A program made the position numbers and the translations under genes. Shown piece by piece: positions 38,372 through 47,948 of a stretch of 64,000 nt of DNA. The stretch is from Steroidobacteraceae bacterium. Its GTDB lineage: Bacteria > Pseudomonadota > Gammaproteobacteria > Steroidobacterales > Steroidobacteraceae. The DNA is taken from positions 1-64,000 of the forward strand of contig JAFMJH010000007.1 in NCBI GenBank assembly GCA_017853555.1, read 5' to 3'. Positions within the stretch are counted from its first letter, which is position 1; every line of letters starts with the position of its first letter. The notes beneath the pieces are model-generated. The model had not been told where the DNA came from. It searched no databases and worked only from the letters and a program-made list of their open reading frames with translations.

Positions 38372-39764
38372 TGGCTTCGAAAGGTGCCCACCTCAAGAGG
38401 CCGGCGATCGCCCGTTGGCTCCAGCTCGTGCCGGGTTCCACTTCGTGCACCTGCGTGGCCCCCTCGGCCTGCCATCGCAAATGACCGCGCGCATCGAGCG
38501 TGACCCGATAGGCGGCGCGCGGCACGTACTCGTCGAAGGCCGCCGACAGCGTCGCCGCGAGCGGCGAGTGCAACAGCAAGCCGAGCTCGGTGTTGAAGAA
38601 GGCCGAGCGCCAGTCGAAGTTGAACGAGCCGATGCACAAGCGATCGCCGTCGACCGCGAATACTTTGGCGTGCAGGCTGGCGTGCGAGCCCGCACGCACG
38701 CCGGCGCGCGGCTGCAGCGCGCCGAGCGCCGCTCGCCGCAATTCGAACAGTTGCACGCCGCCTTCGAGCAACGCGCGTCGATAGCGTGCATAGGCGGCGT
38801 GTACGGCGACCACGTCGGTCGATTCGAGTGCGTTGGTCAGCACGCGCACGCGCACGCCGCGTGCCACGTGATCGAGCAACAGCTGCGTGCCCGCGCGGCC
38901 GGGCACGAAATAGGGCGAGACGATGGTCAGATCGCGGCGCACCTCGCCGTCGAACGCGCGTTGCAATTTGTCGAGCAGATAGTCGCGGCGTGCCGCCCGA
39001 CCGAATACTTTGGCCGGCGGATCGACGACCAATTTGGCCGCTGCCCATTGGAAGCCCGATTCCGCGACGAAATGCGACAACGGGTTGCGACGCAGAGCGG
39101 CGAGATAATCGGCCGCTTCGCGCCCGCGCGCGGCTGCGAGTTCGCGCGCGAACGAGACGTTGCGCCAGGCCTGCCCGCGCCAATGCAGCAACCGTTGCGC
39201 GCGGATGCTCGCGGCGCTGCGCCAATAGGCTTCGAAGGCTTGCGAAACTTCGGTCGCGGCCGGCCCGATGGCCAGCACGTCGAGATCGACGAAGCCGAGC
39301 GTGCGCGTGGCCGCGAAGTATTCGTCGCCGATGTTGCGACCGCCGACCACGGTGAGCAGGCCGTCGGCGGTCAAAGATTTGTTGTGCATGCGCCGATTGA
39401 GACGCGTGAAATCGGTCAGCAAACCGAAGCTGCGCAAGATGCGGCGCGAGAACGGATTGAACAATCGCACTTCGATGGTCGGATGCGCATCGAGTTCGGC
39501 GAGCACCCGATCGAGCCCCGAGGTGTGGTGATCGTCGAGCAGCACGCGTACCCGCACGCCGCGGGCGGCGGCGGCCACGAGCGCATCGAGCAACACCCGC
39601 CCGGTGAGATCGTCGCGCCAGATGTAGTACTGCGCATCGATCGTACGCTCGGCAGCCTCGATGAGCGCGAGTCGCGCGGCGAACGCGTCTTCACCGCTCA
39701 ACAGCGGACGGACACCGGTGAGACCGGGGTGCGCAGCGAGCAGTGGTGCCAGCATCCGATCCAT
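38364..39764 (-). CDS. Phospholipase D-like protein (cardiolipin synthase ClsC type)
   Basis: 466-residue protein with two HKD motifs: His127-Lys129-Asp134 in [10 protein letters not shown] and His365-Lys367-Asp372 in [11 protein letters not shown], each followed by the family's GGRNIGDEY and GSFNFDWRS. This arrangement, without N-terminal membrane helices, fits ClsC-type cardiolipin synthases or periplasmic/cytosolic phosphatidyltransferases. The start [14 protein letters not shown] has no clear signal peptide. Its 3' end reaches into the glnA enhancer; its 5' end is divergent from glyQ (81 bases). Confidence 0.88.
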   Translation of the reverse strand: MDRMLAPLLAAHPGLTGVRPLLSGEDAFAARLALIEAAERTIDAQYYIWRDDLTGRVLLDALVAAAARGVRVRVLLDDHHTSGLDRVLAELDAHPTIEVRLFNPFSRRILRSFGLLTDFTRLNRRMHNKSLTADGLLTVVGGRNIGDEYFAATRTLGFVDLDVLAIGPAATEVSQAFEAYWRSAASIRAQRLLHWRGQAWRNVSFARELAAARGREAADYLAALRRNPLSHFVAESGFQWAAAKLVVDPPAKVFGRAARRDYLLDKLQRAFDGEVRRDLTIVSPYFVPGRAGTQLLLDHVARGVRVRVLTNALESTDVVAVHAAYARYRRALLEGGVQLFELRRAALGALQPRAGVRAGSHASLHAKVFAVDGDRLCIGSFNFDWRSAFFNTELGLLLHSPLAATLSAAFDEYVPRAAYRVTLDARGHLRWQAEGATQVHEVEPGTSWSQRAIAGLLRWAPFEAML

Positions 39765-39845
39765 GTGCGCGACTCTACGTGGTCGCGGCGCTCAGCCGCT
39801 ATACTGTGCGACCGCAATTTTTCGCTGTGGACGCCGCCCAAAGTC

Positions 39846-40748
39846 ATGCCGCGCACGTTTCAAGAGCTGATCTTCGCCCTGCAGAAATACTGGTCCGATC
39901 AGGGCTGCGTCATCCTGCAGCCCTACGACATGGAAATGGGTGCCGGCACCTTCCACACCGCGACCTTCCTGCGTTCGATCGGCCCCGAACCCTGGAGCGC
40001 CGCATACGTACAACCGTCGCGCCGTCCCACCGACGGGCGCTACGGCGACAACCCGTTTCGTCTGCAGCGGTATTACCAATTCCAGGTGGTGATCAAGCCG
40101 TCACCGCTCGACATCCTCGACCGCTACGTCGGCTCGCTGAAAATGCTCGGCTTCGATCCGCTCACCCACGACATCCGCTTCGTCGAGGACAACTGGGAAT
40201 CGCCGACGCTCGGCGCCTGGGGTCTCGGTTGGGAGGTGTGGCTCAACGGCATGGAAGTGACGCAGTTCACCTACTTCCAGCAAGTCGGCGGACTCGACTG
40301 CCGCCCCGTCACCGGCGAGATCACCTACGGTCTCGAGCGTTTGGCGATGTACTTGCAGGGCGTCGACAGCGTGTTCGACATCGTGTGGACCGACGGTCCG
40401 CGCGGCAAAGTGACCTACCGCGACGTTTATCACCAGAACGAAGTCGAGCAATCGGCGTACAACTTCGAACATGCCGACACGGCGGTGCTGTTGCGGCATT
40501 TCGATGAATACGAAGCGGCGTGCACGCGATTGCTCGAAGCCAAGCTCGCCTTGCCCGCCTACGAACAGGTGTTGAAGGCGTCGCACACCTTCAATTTGCT
40601 CGATGCGCGTCGTGCCATTTCGGTGACCGAGCGACAAAGATTCATCCTGCGCGTGCGCACGCTCGCGCGCGGCGTCGCGCAAGCCTATTACGAATCGCGC
40701 GAAGCTCTCGGCTTTCCGATGGTCGCCGCCCACAAGGGTGCCGCATGA
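39846..40748 (+). CDS. glyQ: Glycyl-tRNA synthetase alpha subunit
   Basis: Catalytic class II subunit of the alpha2-beta2 glycyl-tRNA synthetase found in most bacteria. The protein opens [20 protein letters not shown] and has the family's [18 protein letters not shown]. Its 300 aa compare with 303 in E. coli. ATG 39846 is the only family-consistent start, although the frame is open far upstream over the antisense strand of the phospholipase gene. TATACT at 39800-39805 is a candidate -10 box. Its stop overlaps glyS (ATGA). Confidence 0.97.
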   Translation: MPRTFQELIFALQKYWSDQGCVILQPYDMEMGAGTFHTATFLRSIGPEPWSAAYVQPSRRPTDGRYGDNPFRLQRYYQFQVVIKPSPLDILDRYVGSLKMLGFDPLTHDIRFVEDNWESPTLGAWGLGWEVWLNGMEVTQFTYFQQVGGLDCRPVTGEITYGLERLAMYLQGVDSVFDIVWTDGPRGKVTYRDVYHQNEVEQSAYNFEHADTAVLLRHFDEYEAACTRLLEAKLALPAYEQVLKASHTFNLLDARRAISVTERQRFILRVRTLARGVAQAYYESREALGFPMVAAHKGAA

Positions 40749-42811
40749 GTACGCGCGACTTTCTGTTCGAACTCGGCACCGAAGAATTGCCGCCGCTCGC
40801 GTTGCCCGAACTCGAGCGTTCGCTCGCCGCAAGCATTCGTGCGGGACTCGAAGCCGCCGGCCTGCCGCACGGCGCGCTGCACGCATATGCCGCGCCCCGC
40901 CGTCTTGCCGTGCTGGTGCGCGAGCTCGTCGACACGCAGCCCGAGCAACGCATCAAGCGCCGCGGTCCACCGGTCAACGCCGCCTTCGACAAACAAGGCG
41001 CACCGACGCGAGCCGCGACGGCATTCGCAGACAGTTGCGGCGTCGCGCTCGACGCGCTCGGCCGCATCACCGAAGGCAAAGGCGAATTTCTGTACTTCGA
41101 AGGCAGCAAACCCGGCGCGAGCACGGCATCGCTGTTGCCCGGCATCGTGCAAGCGGCGCTCGATGCGCTGCCCATCCCGAAGCGCATGCGCTGGGGCGCG
41201 AGCGACGCCGAATTCGTGCGTCCCGTGCATTGGCTCACGCTGCGCTTCGGTGACGACGTCGTCGCGGCGCGGCTGCTCGACACCGACGCCGGCGCGAACA
41301 CGCGCGGCCATCGCTTCCATGCGCCGCAAGAACTGGCGCTGCGCTCGCCTTCGGCCTACGCCGACACGCTGCGCGAGCACGGCTACGTCATCGCCGATTT
41401 CGCCGAGCGTCGCGAGCGCATACGCACGCAAATCACCGCCTGCGCCACCCGACTCGGCGGGCGCGTGGTGCAAGACGACGCCTTGCTCGACGAAGTGACT
41501 GCGCTCGTGGAGTGGCCGATCGCGGTCGAGGGCCGATTCGAAGATCGCTTTCTCGCCTTGCCGCGCGAAGTGCTGATCTCGACGCTGCAAGAACATCAAC
41601 GCTATTTTCCCGTCGAAGATGCACACGGCGCACTCACGCCGTGGTTCATCACCATCAGCAACATCGACAGCCGCGAACCGCAACGCGTCCGCGAGGGCAA
41701 CGAACGCGTCGTGCGACCGCGGTTGTCCGACGCCGCGTTCTTCCACGCGCAGGATCGCAAGCAGGCGCTGCATGCGTGGCGCGCGGGTCTCGACCGCGTC
41801 ACCTTCCAAACCAAGCTCGGCTCGATCGGCGACAAGGTGCGTCGCGTGCAAGACCTCGCGACCCACATCGCCACTGCGCTCGGCGGCGACGGTGCGCGCG
41901 CCGCACGCGCGGCCGAATTGTGCAAATGCGATTTGCTGTCGGCGATGGTCGGCGAGTTCCCGGAGCTGCAAGGCATCATGGGGGCTTACTACGCCGCTGC
42001 CGACGGTGAAGACGCCGAAGTGGCCGCTGCGGTACGCGAACATTACCTGCCGCGCGGTGCGGGTGATGCGTTGCCGACGACGCGCACGGGCAGCATCGTC
42101 GCGCTCGCCGACAAACTCGACACGCTCGCCGGCATTTTCGCCACCGGTCAAAAGCCGAGCGGCAACAAGGACCCGTTCGGTTTGCGTCGCGCCGCGATCG
42201 GCGTACTGCGCATCGTGCTCGAACAAAAACTCGATCTCGATCTGGCGGAACTCGCGAAGATTGCCGTCGCGGCCCAACCGGTCGGCACCGAAGACACGGC
42301 GCGTGAGGTCCTCGATTACGTCATGGAACGCGCGCGCGCGTACTACGCCGACCACGGCTACGCCGCCGAACTGTTCGACGCCGTACTCGCGACCGGTGTC
42401 TCGCGGCCGCTCGACTTCGATGCGCGCATGGCAGCGCTCGCCGCCTTCGGCCGCTTGCCCGAAGCGGAGAGTCTCGCCGCCGCCAACAAGCGCATCGCGA
42501 ACATCCTGCGCAAATCCGAAAGCCCCGCGAGCGCGGCCATCGACGCGACGTTGCTGCAAGAGCCCGCCGAACGCGCGCTGCATGCGGCACTCGAAGCGCT
42601 GTCGGCGGACGTCACCGCGGCGCTCGCCGCACGACACTACGACGCGGCGTTGACGCGACTCGCGTCGCTGCGGCCTTCGGTCGATGCGTTCTTCACCGAC
42701 GTGATGGTCAACGCCGACGACGCGGCCTTGCGGGCCAATCGTCTCGCGCTGGTTGCGCGCGTGCGCGCCTTGTTCTCGGGCGTGGCGGATCTGTCGCGCT
42801 TGCCCGGCTGA
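40745..42811 (+). CDS. glyS: Glycyl-tRNA synthetase beta subunit
   Basis: Large tRNA-binding subunit partner of GlyQ, 688 aa (689 in E. coli). It opens [20 protein letters not shown], and carries the HD-type segment and the C-terminal anticodon-binding helices. ATG 40745 overlaps the glyQ stop by four bases. Its stop shares one base with the next ATG (TGATG). No frameshift is seen. Confidence 0.97.
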   Translation: MSTRDFLFELGTEELPPLALPELERSLAASIRAGLEAAGLPHGALHAYAAPRRLAVLVRELVDTQPEQRIKRRGPPVNAAFDKQGAPTRAATAFADSCGVALDALGRITEGKGEFLYFEGSKPGASTASLLPGIVQAALDALPIPKRMRWGASDAEFVRPVHWLTLRFGDDVVAARLLDTDAGANTRGHRFHAPQELALRSPSAYADTLREHGYVIADFAERRERIRTQITACATRLGGRVVQDDALLDEVTALVEWPIAVEGRFEDRFLALPREVLISTLQEHQRYFPVEDAHGALTPWFITISNIDSREPQRVREGNERVVRPRLSDAAFFHAQDRKQALHAWRAGLDRVTFQTKLGSIGDKVRRVQDLATHIATALGGDGARAARAAELCKCDLLSAMVGEFPELQGIMGAYYAAADGEDAEVAAAVREHYLPRGAGDALPTTRTGSIVALADKLDTLAGIFATGQKPSGNKDPFGLRRAAIGVLRIVLEQKLDLDLAELAKIAVAAQPVGTEDTAREVLDYVMERARAYYADHGYAAELFDAVLATGVSRPLDFDARMAALAAFGRLPEAESLAAANKRIANILRKSESPASAAIDATLLQEPAERALHAALEALSADVTAALAARHYDAALTRLASLRPSVDAFFTDVMVNADDAALRANRLALVARVRALFSGVADLSRLPG

Positions 42812-43527
42812 TGCAGGCACTCGGCTCGCTGCTGTTCACGCTGTTCATGATCGCGTGGACCTTGTTCTACGCAATCCTGTTCGTGCTGGTCGGTGGCCTG
42901 ATGTCGCTGCCGAAGCGTTTCGGTTTCATCGCGTTTTATGCGCATTGCATGCTCGGCGGATTGCGCCTGCTCTGCCGCCTCGACTACACCGTCGAGGGCT
43001 TGCAGAACATTCCGGACGAACCCCACGTCGCGTTGTGGAAGCACAGCTCCGCCTGGGAAACCTTCGCGCAATTTTTGCTCGGGCCGCCGAAGGTGCTGGT
43101 GCTCAAGCGCGAGCTCATGTGGATTCCGTTTTTCGGCATGGGGCTCGCGCTGTTGCACTCGATCGCCATCGATCGTCGCGCCGGTGCATCGGCCGTGAAT
43201 CAGGTCGTCGACCGGGGCCGGACACGCCTCGCCGAAGGTTTGTCGGTGCTGATTTTTCCGGAGGGCACGCGCGTCGCGGCCGGCGAGACGCGGCGCTACG
43301 GCGTGAGTGGCGCGCTGCTGGCGAGTCGCGCAGGCTGCAAAGTCGTGCCCATCGCGCACGATGCGGGATTTTATTGGCCGCGCCGCGGCATATTGAAAAA
43401 GCCCGGGATGGTACGCGTATGCATCGGCCCGGCGATCGAAGCGGCCGGTCGCGACCCGCGCGAAATCAACGACGAAGCGCAAGCGTGGATCGAAACTGCG
43501 ATCCGGCGCATGCGCACCGACGCTTAG
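42811..43527 (+). CDS. 1-acyl-sn-glycerol-3-phosphate acyltransferase (PlsC family)
   Basis: 238-residue membrane-bound acyltransferase with an N-terminal hydrophobic stretch (residues 3-31). Motif I reads KHSSAWET, so the catalytic pair is H-x4-E rather than H-x4-D, a variant seen in one PlsC subgroup. Motif III is VLIFPEGTRVAAGE. It makes phosphatidic acid from lysophosphatidic acid. ATG 42811 shares a base with the glyS stop; translation is coupled. In relatives a heptose phosphatase gene (gmhB) often lies between glyS and plsC; here it is absent. The end overlaps the convergent gene by four bases. Confidence 0.9.
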   Translation: MQALGSLLFTLFMIAWTLFYAILFVLVGGLMSLPKRFGFIAFYAHCMLGGLRLLCRLDYTVEGLQNIPDEPHVALWKHSSAWETFAQFLLGPPKVLVLKRELMWIPFFGMGLALLHSIAIDRRAGASAVNQVVDRGRTRLAEGLSVLIFPEGTRVAAGETRRYGVSGALLASRAGCKVVPIAHDAGFYWPRRGILKKPGMVRVCIGPAIEAAGRDPREINDEAQAWIETAIRRMRTDA

Positions 43528-44519
43528 GCGTCGAGCGCGAGCGTCTCGCCGAGCCCCAGGCGCTCGGCTTCGCGCAGGGCGACCAAGCCCGCCGCCAGAT
43601 CCTGCGTCGTCACGCCCAAAGATTTGTAAATCGTGATCTCCGACGCCTCGCGTCGCCCGCTCGCGGCGCCGGCGAGCACTTCGCCGAGTTCGCCGACGAC
43701 GTGCGCTTCGGTCACCAGCCCGGCCGCGATCGCGTTGCGCAACTCGCCGGCTTGGGCGTACGCGGCCTCGCGGTAATCGACGAAAAATCGGCCGCGCCGC
43801 ACGGTCTCGACGTCGACCTCGGCTGTCGTCGGAATCGCCGAGCCGACCAGATTCAAATGCGCGCCCGCCGGCAGCCACTCGCCGCGCAAGAACGGTTCTT
43901 TGGCCGACGTCACCGTGCAGATGACGCAAGCCTGCGCCACCGCAGCCGACAAGTCGGTCGCCACGCTCAACTTCGGCGCGTGCGGCAAAGCAATCGTCGC
44001 CAACCGTTGCGACAAGCCTTGCGCGTGCGCGGCGTTGCGTCCCCAGATCGTGATCACTTCGAACGCGCGCACTTGGGCGAGCGCCCGGGCGTGATACCAC
44101 GCCTCTTCGCCGGTGCCGACGATCAGCAGGCGACGCGCATCGCGACGCGCGAGCGCGTCGGTGGCGAGGGCGGTCGTCGCGGCAGTACGAATCGCGGTCA
44201 AGGTGCCGCCTTCGAGCAGCGCGAGCGGCAAGCCGTGCTCGGCGTCGAACAGCATCACCGCCCCGACGTGCGAACCGTGCGGGTCGCCGGCGGCCCGCTC
44301 GAATTTGCTGACGATCTTCACGCCGAAGCATTCGCCGTCGCCGCCGATGTAACCGGGCATCAAACCGAGTTTTCCGGCGCGCCCGGGGATGGGCATGAAC
44401 TGCCGCAGCGGCAACACGCAATCGCGACGCGAAGTCGCCAGCATCGCGGCGCGCACGGCGTCGATGCAGCGCTCGAACGACAACACGCGCTCGAGGGTCG
44501 CGCGACTCAGAACGCGCAT
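43524..44519 (-). CDS. Ornithine cyclodeaminase / mu-crystallin family protein
   Basis: 331-residue NAD(P)-binding protein with the N-terminal family segment and the Rossmann motif LLIVGTGEEAWYHARAL near residue 130. Conserved family parts are GGTLTAIRTAATTALATDAL and HLNLVGSAIPTTAEVD. The catalytic region lacks the GGDCPGKTEL block of true ornithine cyclodeaminase, so alanine-dehydrogenase- or ketimine-reductase-type chemistry is more likely. It is the last gene of the minus-strand arm of the accessory cluster, 13 bases after the cupin gene. Confidence 0.85.
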   Translation of the reverse strand: MRVLSRATLERVLSFERCIDAVRAAMLATSRRDCVLPLRQFMPIPGRAGKLGLMPGYIGGDGECFGVKIVSKFERAAGDPHGSHVGAVMLFDAEHGLPLALLEGGTLTAIRTAATTALATDALARRDARRLLIVGTGEEAWYHARALAQVRAFEVITIWGRNAAHAQGLSQRLATIALPHAPKLSVATDLSAAVAQACVICTVTSAKEPFLRGEWLPAGAHLNLVGSAIPTTAEVDVETVRRGRFFVDYREAAYAQAGELRNAIAAGLVTEAHVVGELGEVLAGAASGRREASEITIYKSLGVTTQDLAAGLVALREAERLGLGETLALDA

Positions 44520-44532
44520 CGGCTCTGCCGGC

Positions 44533-45030
44533 TCAACTGCGCGGCGGCACGAAGCGCATGCGTTGCTGCACTTCGGCCACGTTGGCGGGTCGATCGAAGG
44601 GCGGTGGCATCGGCTCGCCCGGCTTGCGCTCGCGACCGATCGCGTCGAACCAGTCTTCGAGGCCGGGCGGCATGAACACCCAGAAGAGTTTCATGTCGAC
44701 GCTGCCGGTGTTGTCGATGCGATGCCGTGCATAACGACCGAACAACACCGCGGAGCCCGGGGCTAGCGGCGTGGTTTCGTCTTCGATGGTGACAGTGCCC
44801 GTGCCTTCATAGACGAACACCAGCTCGTGATTTTGACGATGCCCGTGCTCGCGGATGTGGCAACCGGGCGGCAACAGCTGTACGCCCGAAGAAAAGCCGT
44901 CGTAGGGTGTGTTCTCGGGCGAGAACTTCACGGTGACGTAACCGCGCGAAGGCAACGGCTGCCACAGCGAGCGGCCGTCTTCGGGGCCGCTCACGACCGC
45001 ACTCGGCGTTTTGAAATCGTCGCTCTTCAA
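44533..45030 (-). CDS. Cupin-domain protein
   Basis: 165-residue single-domain cupin. Motif 1 is PPGCHIREHGHRQNHELVFVYEGTG with three His and one Glu as metal ligands; motif 2 ends with APGSAVLFGRYARHRIDNTG. It could be a dioxygenase, isomerase or a sensor; the sequence does not decide. The start is set at TTG 45028-45030 because it overlaps the hydrolase stop (TTGA), a junction type used repeatedly in this window. GTG at 45051 is an alternative. Confidence 0.78.
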   Translation of the reverse strand: MKSDDFKTPSAVVSGPEDGRSLWQPLPSRGYVTVKFSPENTPYDGFSSGVQLLPPGCHIREHGHRQNHELVFVYEGTGTVTIEDETTPLAPGSAVLFGRYARHRIDNTGSVDMKLFWVFMPPGLEDWFDAIGRERKPGEPMPPPFDRPANVAEVQQRMRFVPPRS

Positions 45031-45842
45031 GGCTGCCGACTCCGCAAGAACCCGAGCACCGCCGCGTTGTAGCGCTCGGTGACGGTGACCGGACAAAAGT
45101 GTCCGCCGGAGTCTAGCAAATGCAATGTCGCGCCCGGGATGCGCGCGGCGAGTTCTTCGGAGAGCCCGGGCGGCGTCAGCTGATCATCGCGCGCGCCGAT
45201 CACGAACGTCGGCACACGGATGTCCTGCAGCTGATGGCGCAGATCGTGGCGCATCACGGCGTTCAATCGGCCGAGCTCGATCTCGAGACCCGGAAATTCG
45301 GCGAGCCGTTCGCGGAAATAGGTTTCGGTATTTTTGAAATTCGGGCCAAGGTGCCAGGTCGGCGTCGCGAGCAAAGTGCCGACCATCAGGTAATCGAGCG
45401 GGCCGCAGTTGATGAGCACGTTGCGGCGCGTATGGAAGGTTTGCACGAACAGCGGCGTCGGCCCGCCCCAGCTCGCGCTCAGCACCAAAGAATTCAAGCG
45501 CTCGGGCGCCTTGAGGGCGATGTGCTGCCCGATGGCACCGCCGGTCGAGTGGCCGACCAGATCGGCCCGCTCGATGCGCAGCGCATCCATCAAACGCAGC
45601 ACGTCGTCGGCCATTTCGGCGGCGCTGGATATCAGCGGGCCGGGGCCCGAGCGGCCCACGCCACGGTGATCGTGCAGGATCACGCGATGATGTTCGGAAA
45701 ATGCGCCGACCTGTGCGCGCCAAAACTTGCCGCTGCCGCCGAGACCGGCGACCAGCAGTACGGGCGCGCCCTCGCCGTGCTCTTCGACGTACAGCTCGGC
45801 GTGACCGATCGAAACCCGTCGCCCTTTGACCAATTCGTCCAT
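45027..45842 (-). CDS. Alpha/beta-fold hydrolase
   Basis: 271-residue hydrolase with nucleophile Ser in VGHSTGGAIGQ, Asp in IGARDDQLTPP and His in SGGHFCPV, a complete catalytic triad. The oxyanion segment is LVAGLGGSGKFW. It resembles RutD and 3-oxoadipate enol-lactonase types, which open lactones or amides, but the substrate is unknown. The start is ATG 45840-45842; an ATG at 45884 is possible. An 18-base perfect hairpin begins at its start codon. First gene of the arm hydrolase-cupin-cyclodeaminase. Confidence 0.86.
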   Translation of the reverse strand: MDELVKGRRVSIGHAELYVEEHGEGAPVLLVAGLGGSGKFWRAQVGAFSEHHRVILHDHRGVGRSGPGPLISSAAEMADDVLRLMDALRIERADLVGHSTGGAIGQHIALKAPERLNSLVLSASWGGPTPLFVQTFHTRRNVLINCGPLDYLMVGTLLATPTWHLGPNFKNTETYFRERLAEFPGLEIELGRLNAVMRHDLRHQLQDIRVPTFVIGARDDQLTPPGLSEELAARIPGATLHLLDSGGHFCPVTVTERYNAAVLGFLRSRQP

Positions 45843-45859
45843 GCGGAAATTCTTCCGCA
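45842..45859. promoter_or_regulatory. Perfect inverted repeat at the hydrolase start codon
   Basis: TGCGGAA-ATTC-TTCCGCA, seven-base arms and a four-base loop. On the hydrolase mRNA it would form a hairpin directly before or over the ribosome-binding region. It may be an operator or a translation-control hairpin. Confidence 0.4.
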
Positions 45860-45894
45860 GCGGCCATGGGCCTCGCCAATACATTCCGTCCCGT

Positions 45895-45919
45895 CTGCCA
45901 TGCACCTGCCTTATGGCAG
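45895..45919. promoter_or_regulatory. LysR-type operator-like dyad (T-N11-A)
   Basis: CTGCCAT-N11-ATGGCAG, a perfect seven-base dyad with the T-N11-A core of LysR-family binding sites. It lies between the divergent hydrolase (53 bases away) and oxygenase (77 bases away) genes. The LysR regulator at 50654-51574 in the same cluster is the obvious candidate. Confidence 0.5.
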
Positions 45920-45996
45920 GCCGCGTCGATTCGATTGTCCTCGCATGCACAGGGTTGGTTGAATGCCCGGAAATTCGCCGACTCGCAGGAATCGTC

Positions 45997-46938
45997 ATGG
46001 CCCTCAATCGCTCGCCCCTCGAACCGATCACCCAGGAACACATCGACACCTATCGTCGCGACGGCGTGGTCTGTCTGCGTCGCGTCTGCAACGAGGAGTG
46101 GGTCGAAAAGCTGTTGCCGATCGCCAAGCGCATCACCGCCGACAAGGAAGACTTCGGCTTGTTGCCGAGTTATCCCGGGCGCTACATGTCGCGAGTGATT
46201 CAGGAATTCCGCGAGCTCGCGTTCGATTCGCCGCTCGCCGAAGCGGCCTGTCGCGTGATGGAATCGAAAGAAGCGCGGTTCTTCTTCGACGAGATCTTCG
46301 CCAAGCCGCCGCGCTCCGAAGAAAAAACCATCTGGCACACCGACCGCATGGGCTGGCCGGTCAGCGGCAAAATGGTGCCGTCGCTGTGGATGCCGCTCAC
46401 CAAAGTCACCAAAGCGAATTCTTTGGAGTGCGTCGCGGGCACGCACGAGCAGGATGTGCGCTACTGGTTGTTCTCGCCGAACGCGCGCAAGATGATCAAA
46501 CCGGCCGACCGCGTGCCGCATATCGACTGCGAGCCGTGGCGCAACGACCCGACCAAACGTTTTCTCACCTGGGACATGGAGCCGGGCGATCTGCTGGTCG
46601 TGCATCCGTGGACGCTGCACTACTCCGGCGGCAATCCGAACGACATCTGGCGGATCGCGATTTCGATGCGCATCTTCGGTGACGACATCCGCTGGGATCC
46701 GCGCCCCGACTGCGTGAATCTCGCCGGCGTGAGTTTCGACGAGATGATCCAGGGCGAACGCCCCGAAGGACCGCTGTTTCCGTTGGTGTGGTCGGCGGAC
46801 GGCCGTCGCGAATCGACGGAGAGTTTTCCGCACGGCTTCGCGACCCGCTGGACACGCGCTCGCAAAGCGGATGTCAACGAGTATGATCTGTTCGCGAAGA
46901 ATCTCGCCGATTCCCGCGCACAGGAAAAACGCTCATGA
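45997..46938 (+). CDS. Phytanoyl-CoA dioxygenase (PhyH)-family Fe(II)/2-oxoglutarate oxygenase
   Basis: 313-residue oxygenase. The facial triad is His114-x-Asp116 in IWHTDRMGW and His208 in WTLHYSGGN; Arg219, eleven residues later, is placed to bind 2-oxoglutarate. All ligands are present, so it should be catalytic. PhyH proteins hydroxylate unactivated carbons of lipids and natural products. ATG 45997 has AGGA upstream; the frame opens earlier but covers the control region. It begins a four-gene operon with overlapping starts (ATGA to the methyltransferase). Confidence 0.88.
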   Translation: MALNRSPLEPITQEHIDTYRRDGVVCLRRVCNEEWVEKLLPIAKRITADKEDFGLLPSYPGRYMSRVIQEFRELAFDSPLAEAACRVMESKEARFFFDEIFAKPPRSEEKTIWHTDRMGWPVSGKMVPSLWMPLTKVTKANSLECVAGTHEQDVRYWLFSPNARKMIKPADRVPHIDCEPWRNDPTKRFLTWDMEPGDLLVVHPWTLHYSGGNPNDIWRIAISMRIFGDDIRWDPRPDCVNLAGVSFDEMIQGERPEGPLFPLVWSADGRRESTESFPHGFATRWTRARKADVNEYDLFAKNLADSRAQEKRS

Positions 46939-47948
46939 ATCGTGGCCACATCGGCGTGTTGCCCCGGGCACCGCGCCTCGAAGAGGACAGCTATCTCGAG
47001 TTCATGGAGAGCGTGCGCAACTTCAACATCCGCACGCTGTTTCCGAAGATCGTGCCGCGCACCTTCGAGCCGCAAGGCGAGCAGTCGACCGAGATCCGCA
47101 GCTGGAAGCGCCTCATGCGCAGCCAGCAACAACAGACCTGGCAAAAGATCCAGGATGGCTACGCCGCCGAACGCGCCCGCTACGAAGCCGAACTCGACGC
47201 CGCCGAACGCGCGCGACCGAATCGCCTGCATTACGACCCGAATTTCGTCGTGCCGCGCTATGCGACGCTCGACATCCACCTGCAACCGGGGGGATACGTC
47301 GGCGATTCACTCGCCGGCTATGTCTTCCACCACGGTACGAAAGTCTTCTATCAAGGCGACAACGACCAGGATGAATTGCATCGGCAAGTCGTCGACATGG
47401 TCGCCGCGCCCGCCGACGGTCGCGTCGTGCGCGTCATCGATTTCGGTTGTTCGATCGGCCAATGCACCACGGCGCTCAAGCAGCGCTTTCCGCAAGCGGA
47501 GGTCACCGGCCTCGACGTCGGCCTGCCCTTGCTGCGCTATGCGCACAAGCGCGCCGTCGATCTCGACGTCGACGTGCACTTTCGACACGGACTCGCCGAA
47601 GACACCGGTCTGCCGTCCGAATCGTTCGACGTCGTGCTGTGCTACATCCTGTTCCACGAGGTGCCTGAGCGTCTGTTCCCGGTGATCCTCGCCGAAGCAC
47701 GTCGCTTGTTGCGACCGGGCGGCACGCTCACCGTCGTCGACGCGCCGAACGACAGCAATCTGCCGGCGCCAAATCGCATGTGGCTCAAGTTCGATGCCCT
47801 GCACAATTGCGAACCGTACTCGCCGGCCTTCGTGGCGAGCGACTTTCGCAAGCTGATCGAGGACGCCGGTCTGCGCATCACGCACGTCGGGCCGACGCCC
47901 ACCTTCCTCCATCTCACCACGGCCGTGAAGGATGTCGCAGGCGGCTGA
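46935..47948 (+). CDS. SAM-dependent class I methyltransferase with a long N-terminal extension
   Basis: 337 aa. The SAM-binding motif VVRVIDFGCSIGQCTTAL lies at residues 164-181, with VTGLDVG, VVLCYILFHEVPERLFPV and LLRPGGTLTVVDAP following in the usual order. The first 140 residues are an extension that I do not recognise, rich in Arg, Gln and Glu (about 55-95) and ending in an aromatic/Gly region (PGGYVGDSLAGYVFHHG). The acceptor (O, N or C) cannot be told. Start overlaps the oxygenase stop; the end overlaps the next gene by 17 bases. Confidence 0.86.
   Translation: MNRGHIGVLPRAPRLEEDSYLEFMESVRNFNIRTLFPKIVPRTFEPQGEQSTEIRSWKRLMRSQQQQTWQKIQDGYAAERARYEAELDAAERARPNRLHYDPNFVVPRYATLDIHLQPGGYVGDSLAGYVFHHGTKVFYQGDNDQDELHRQVVDMVAAPADGRVVRVIDFGCSIGQCTTALKQRFPQAEVTGLDVGLPLLRYAHKRAVDLDVDVHFRHGLAEDTGLPSESFDVVLCYILFHEVPERLFPVILAEARRLLRPGGTLTVVDAPNDSNLPAPNRMWLKFDALHNCEPYSPAFVASDFRKLIEDAGLRITHVGPTPTFLHLTTAVKDVAGG

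Noticed and set aside
42811-43527. PlsC-family protein inactive because HxxxxD is changed to HxxxxE
   Set aside because: KHSSAWET is a known variant in a PlsC subgroup (compare KHQSxWET), and the FPEGTR motif is intact.
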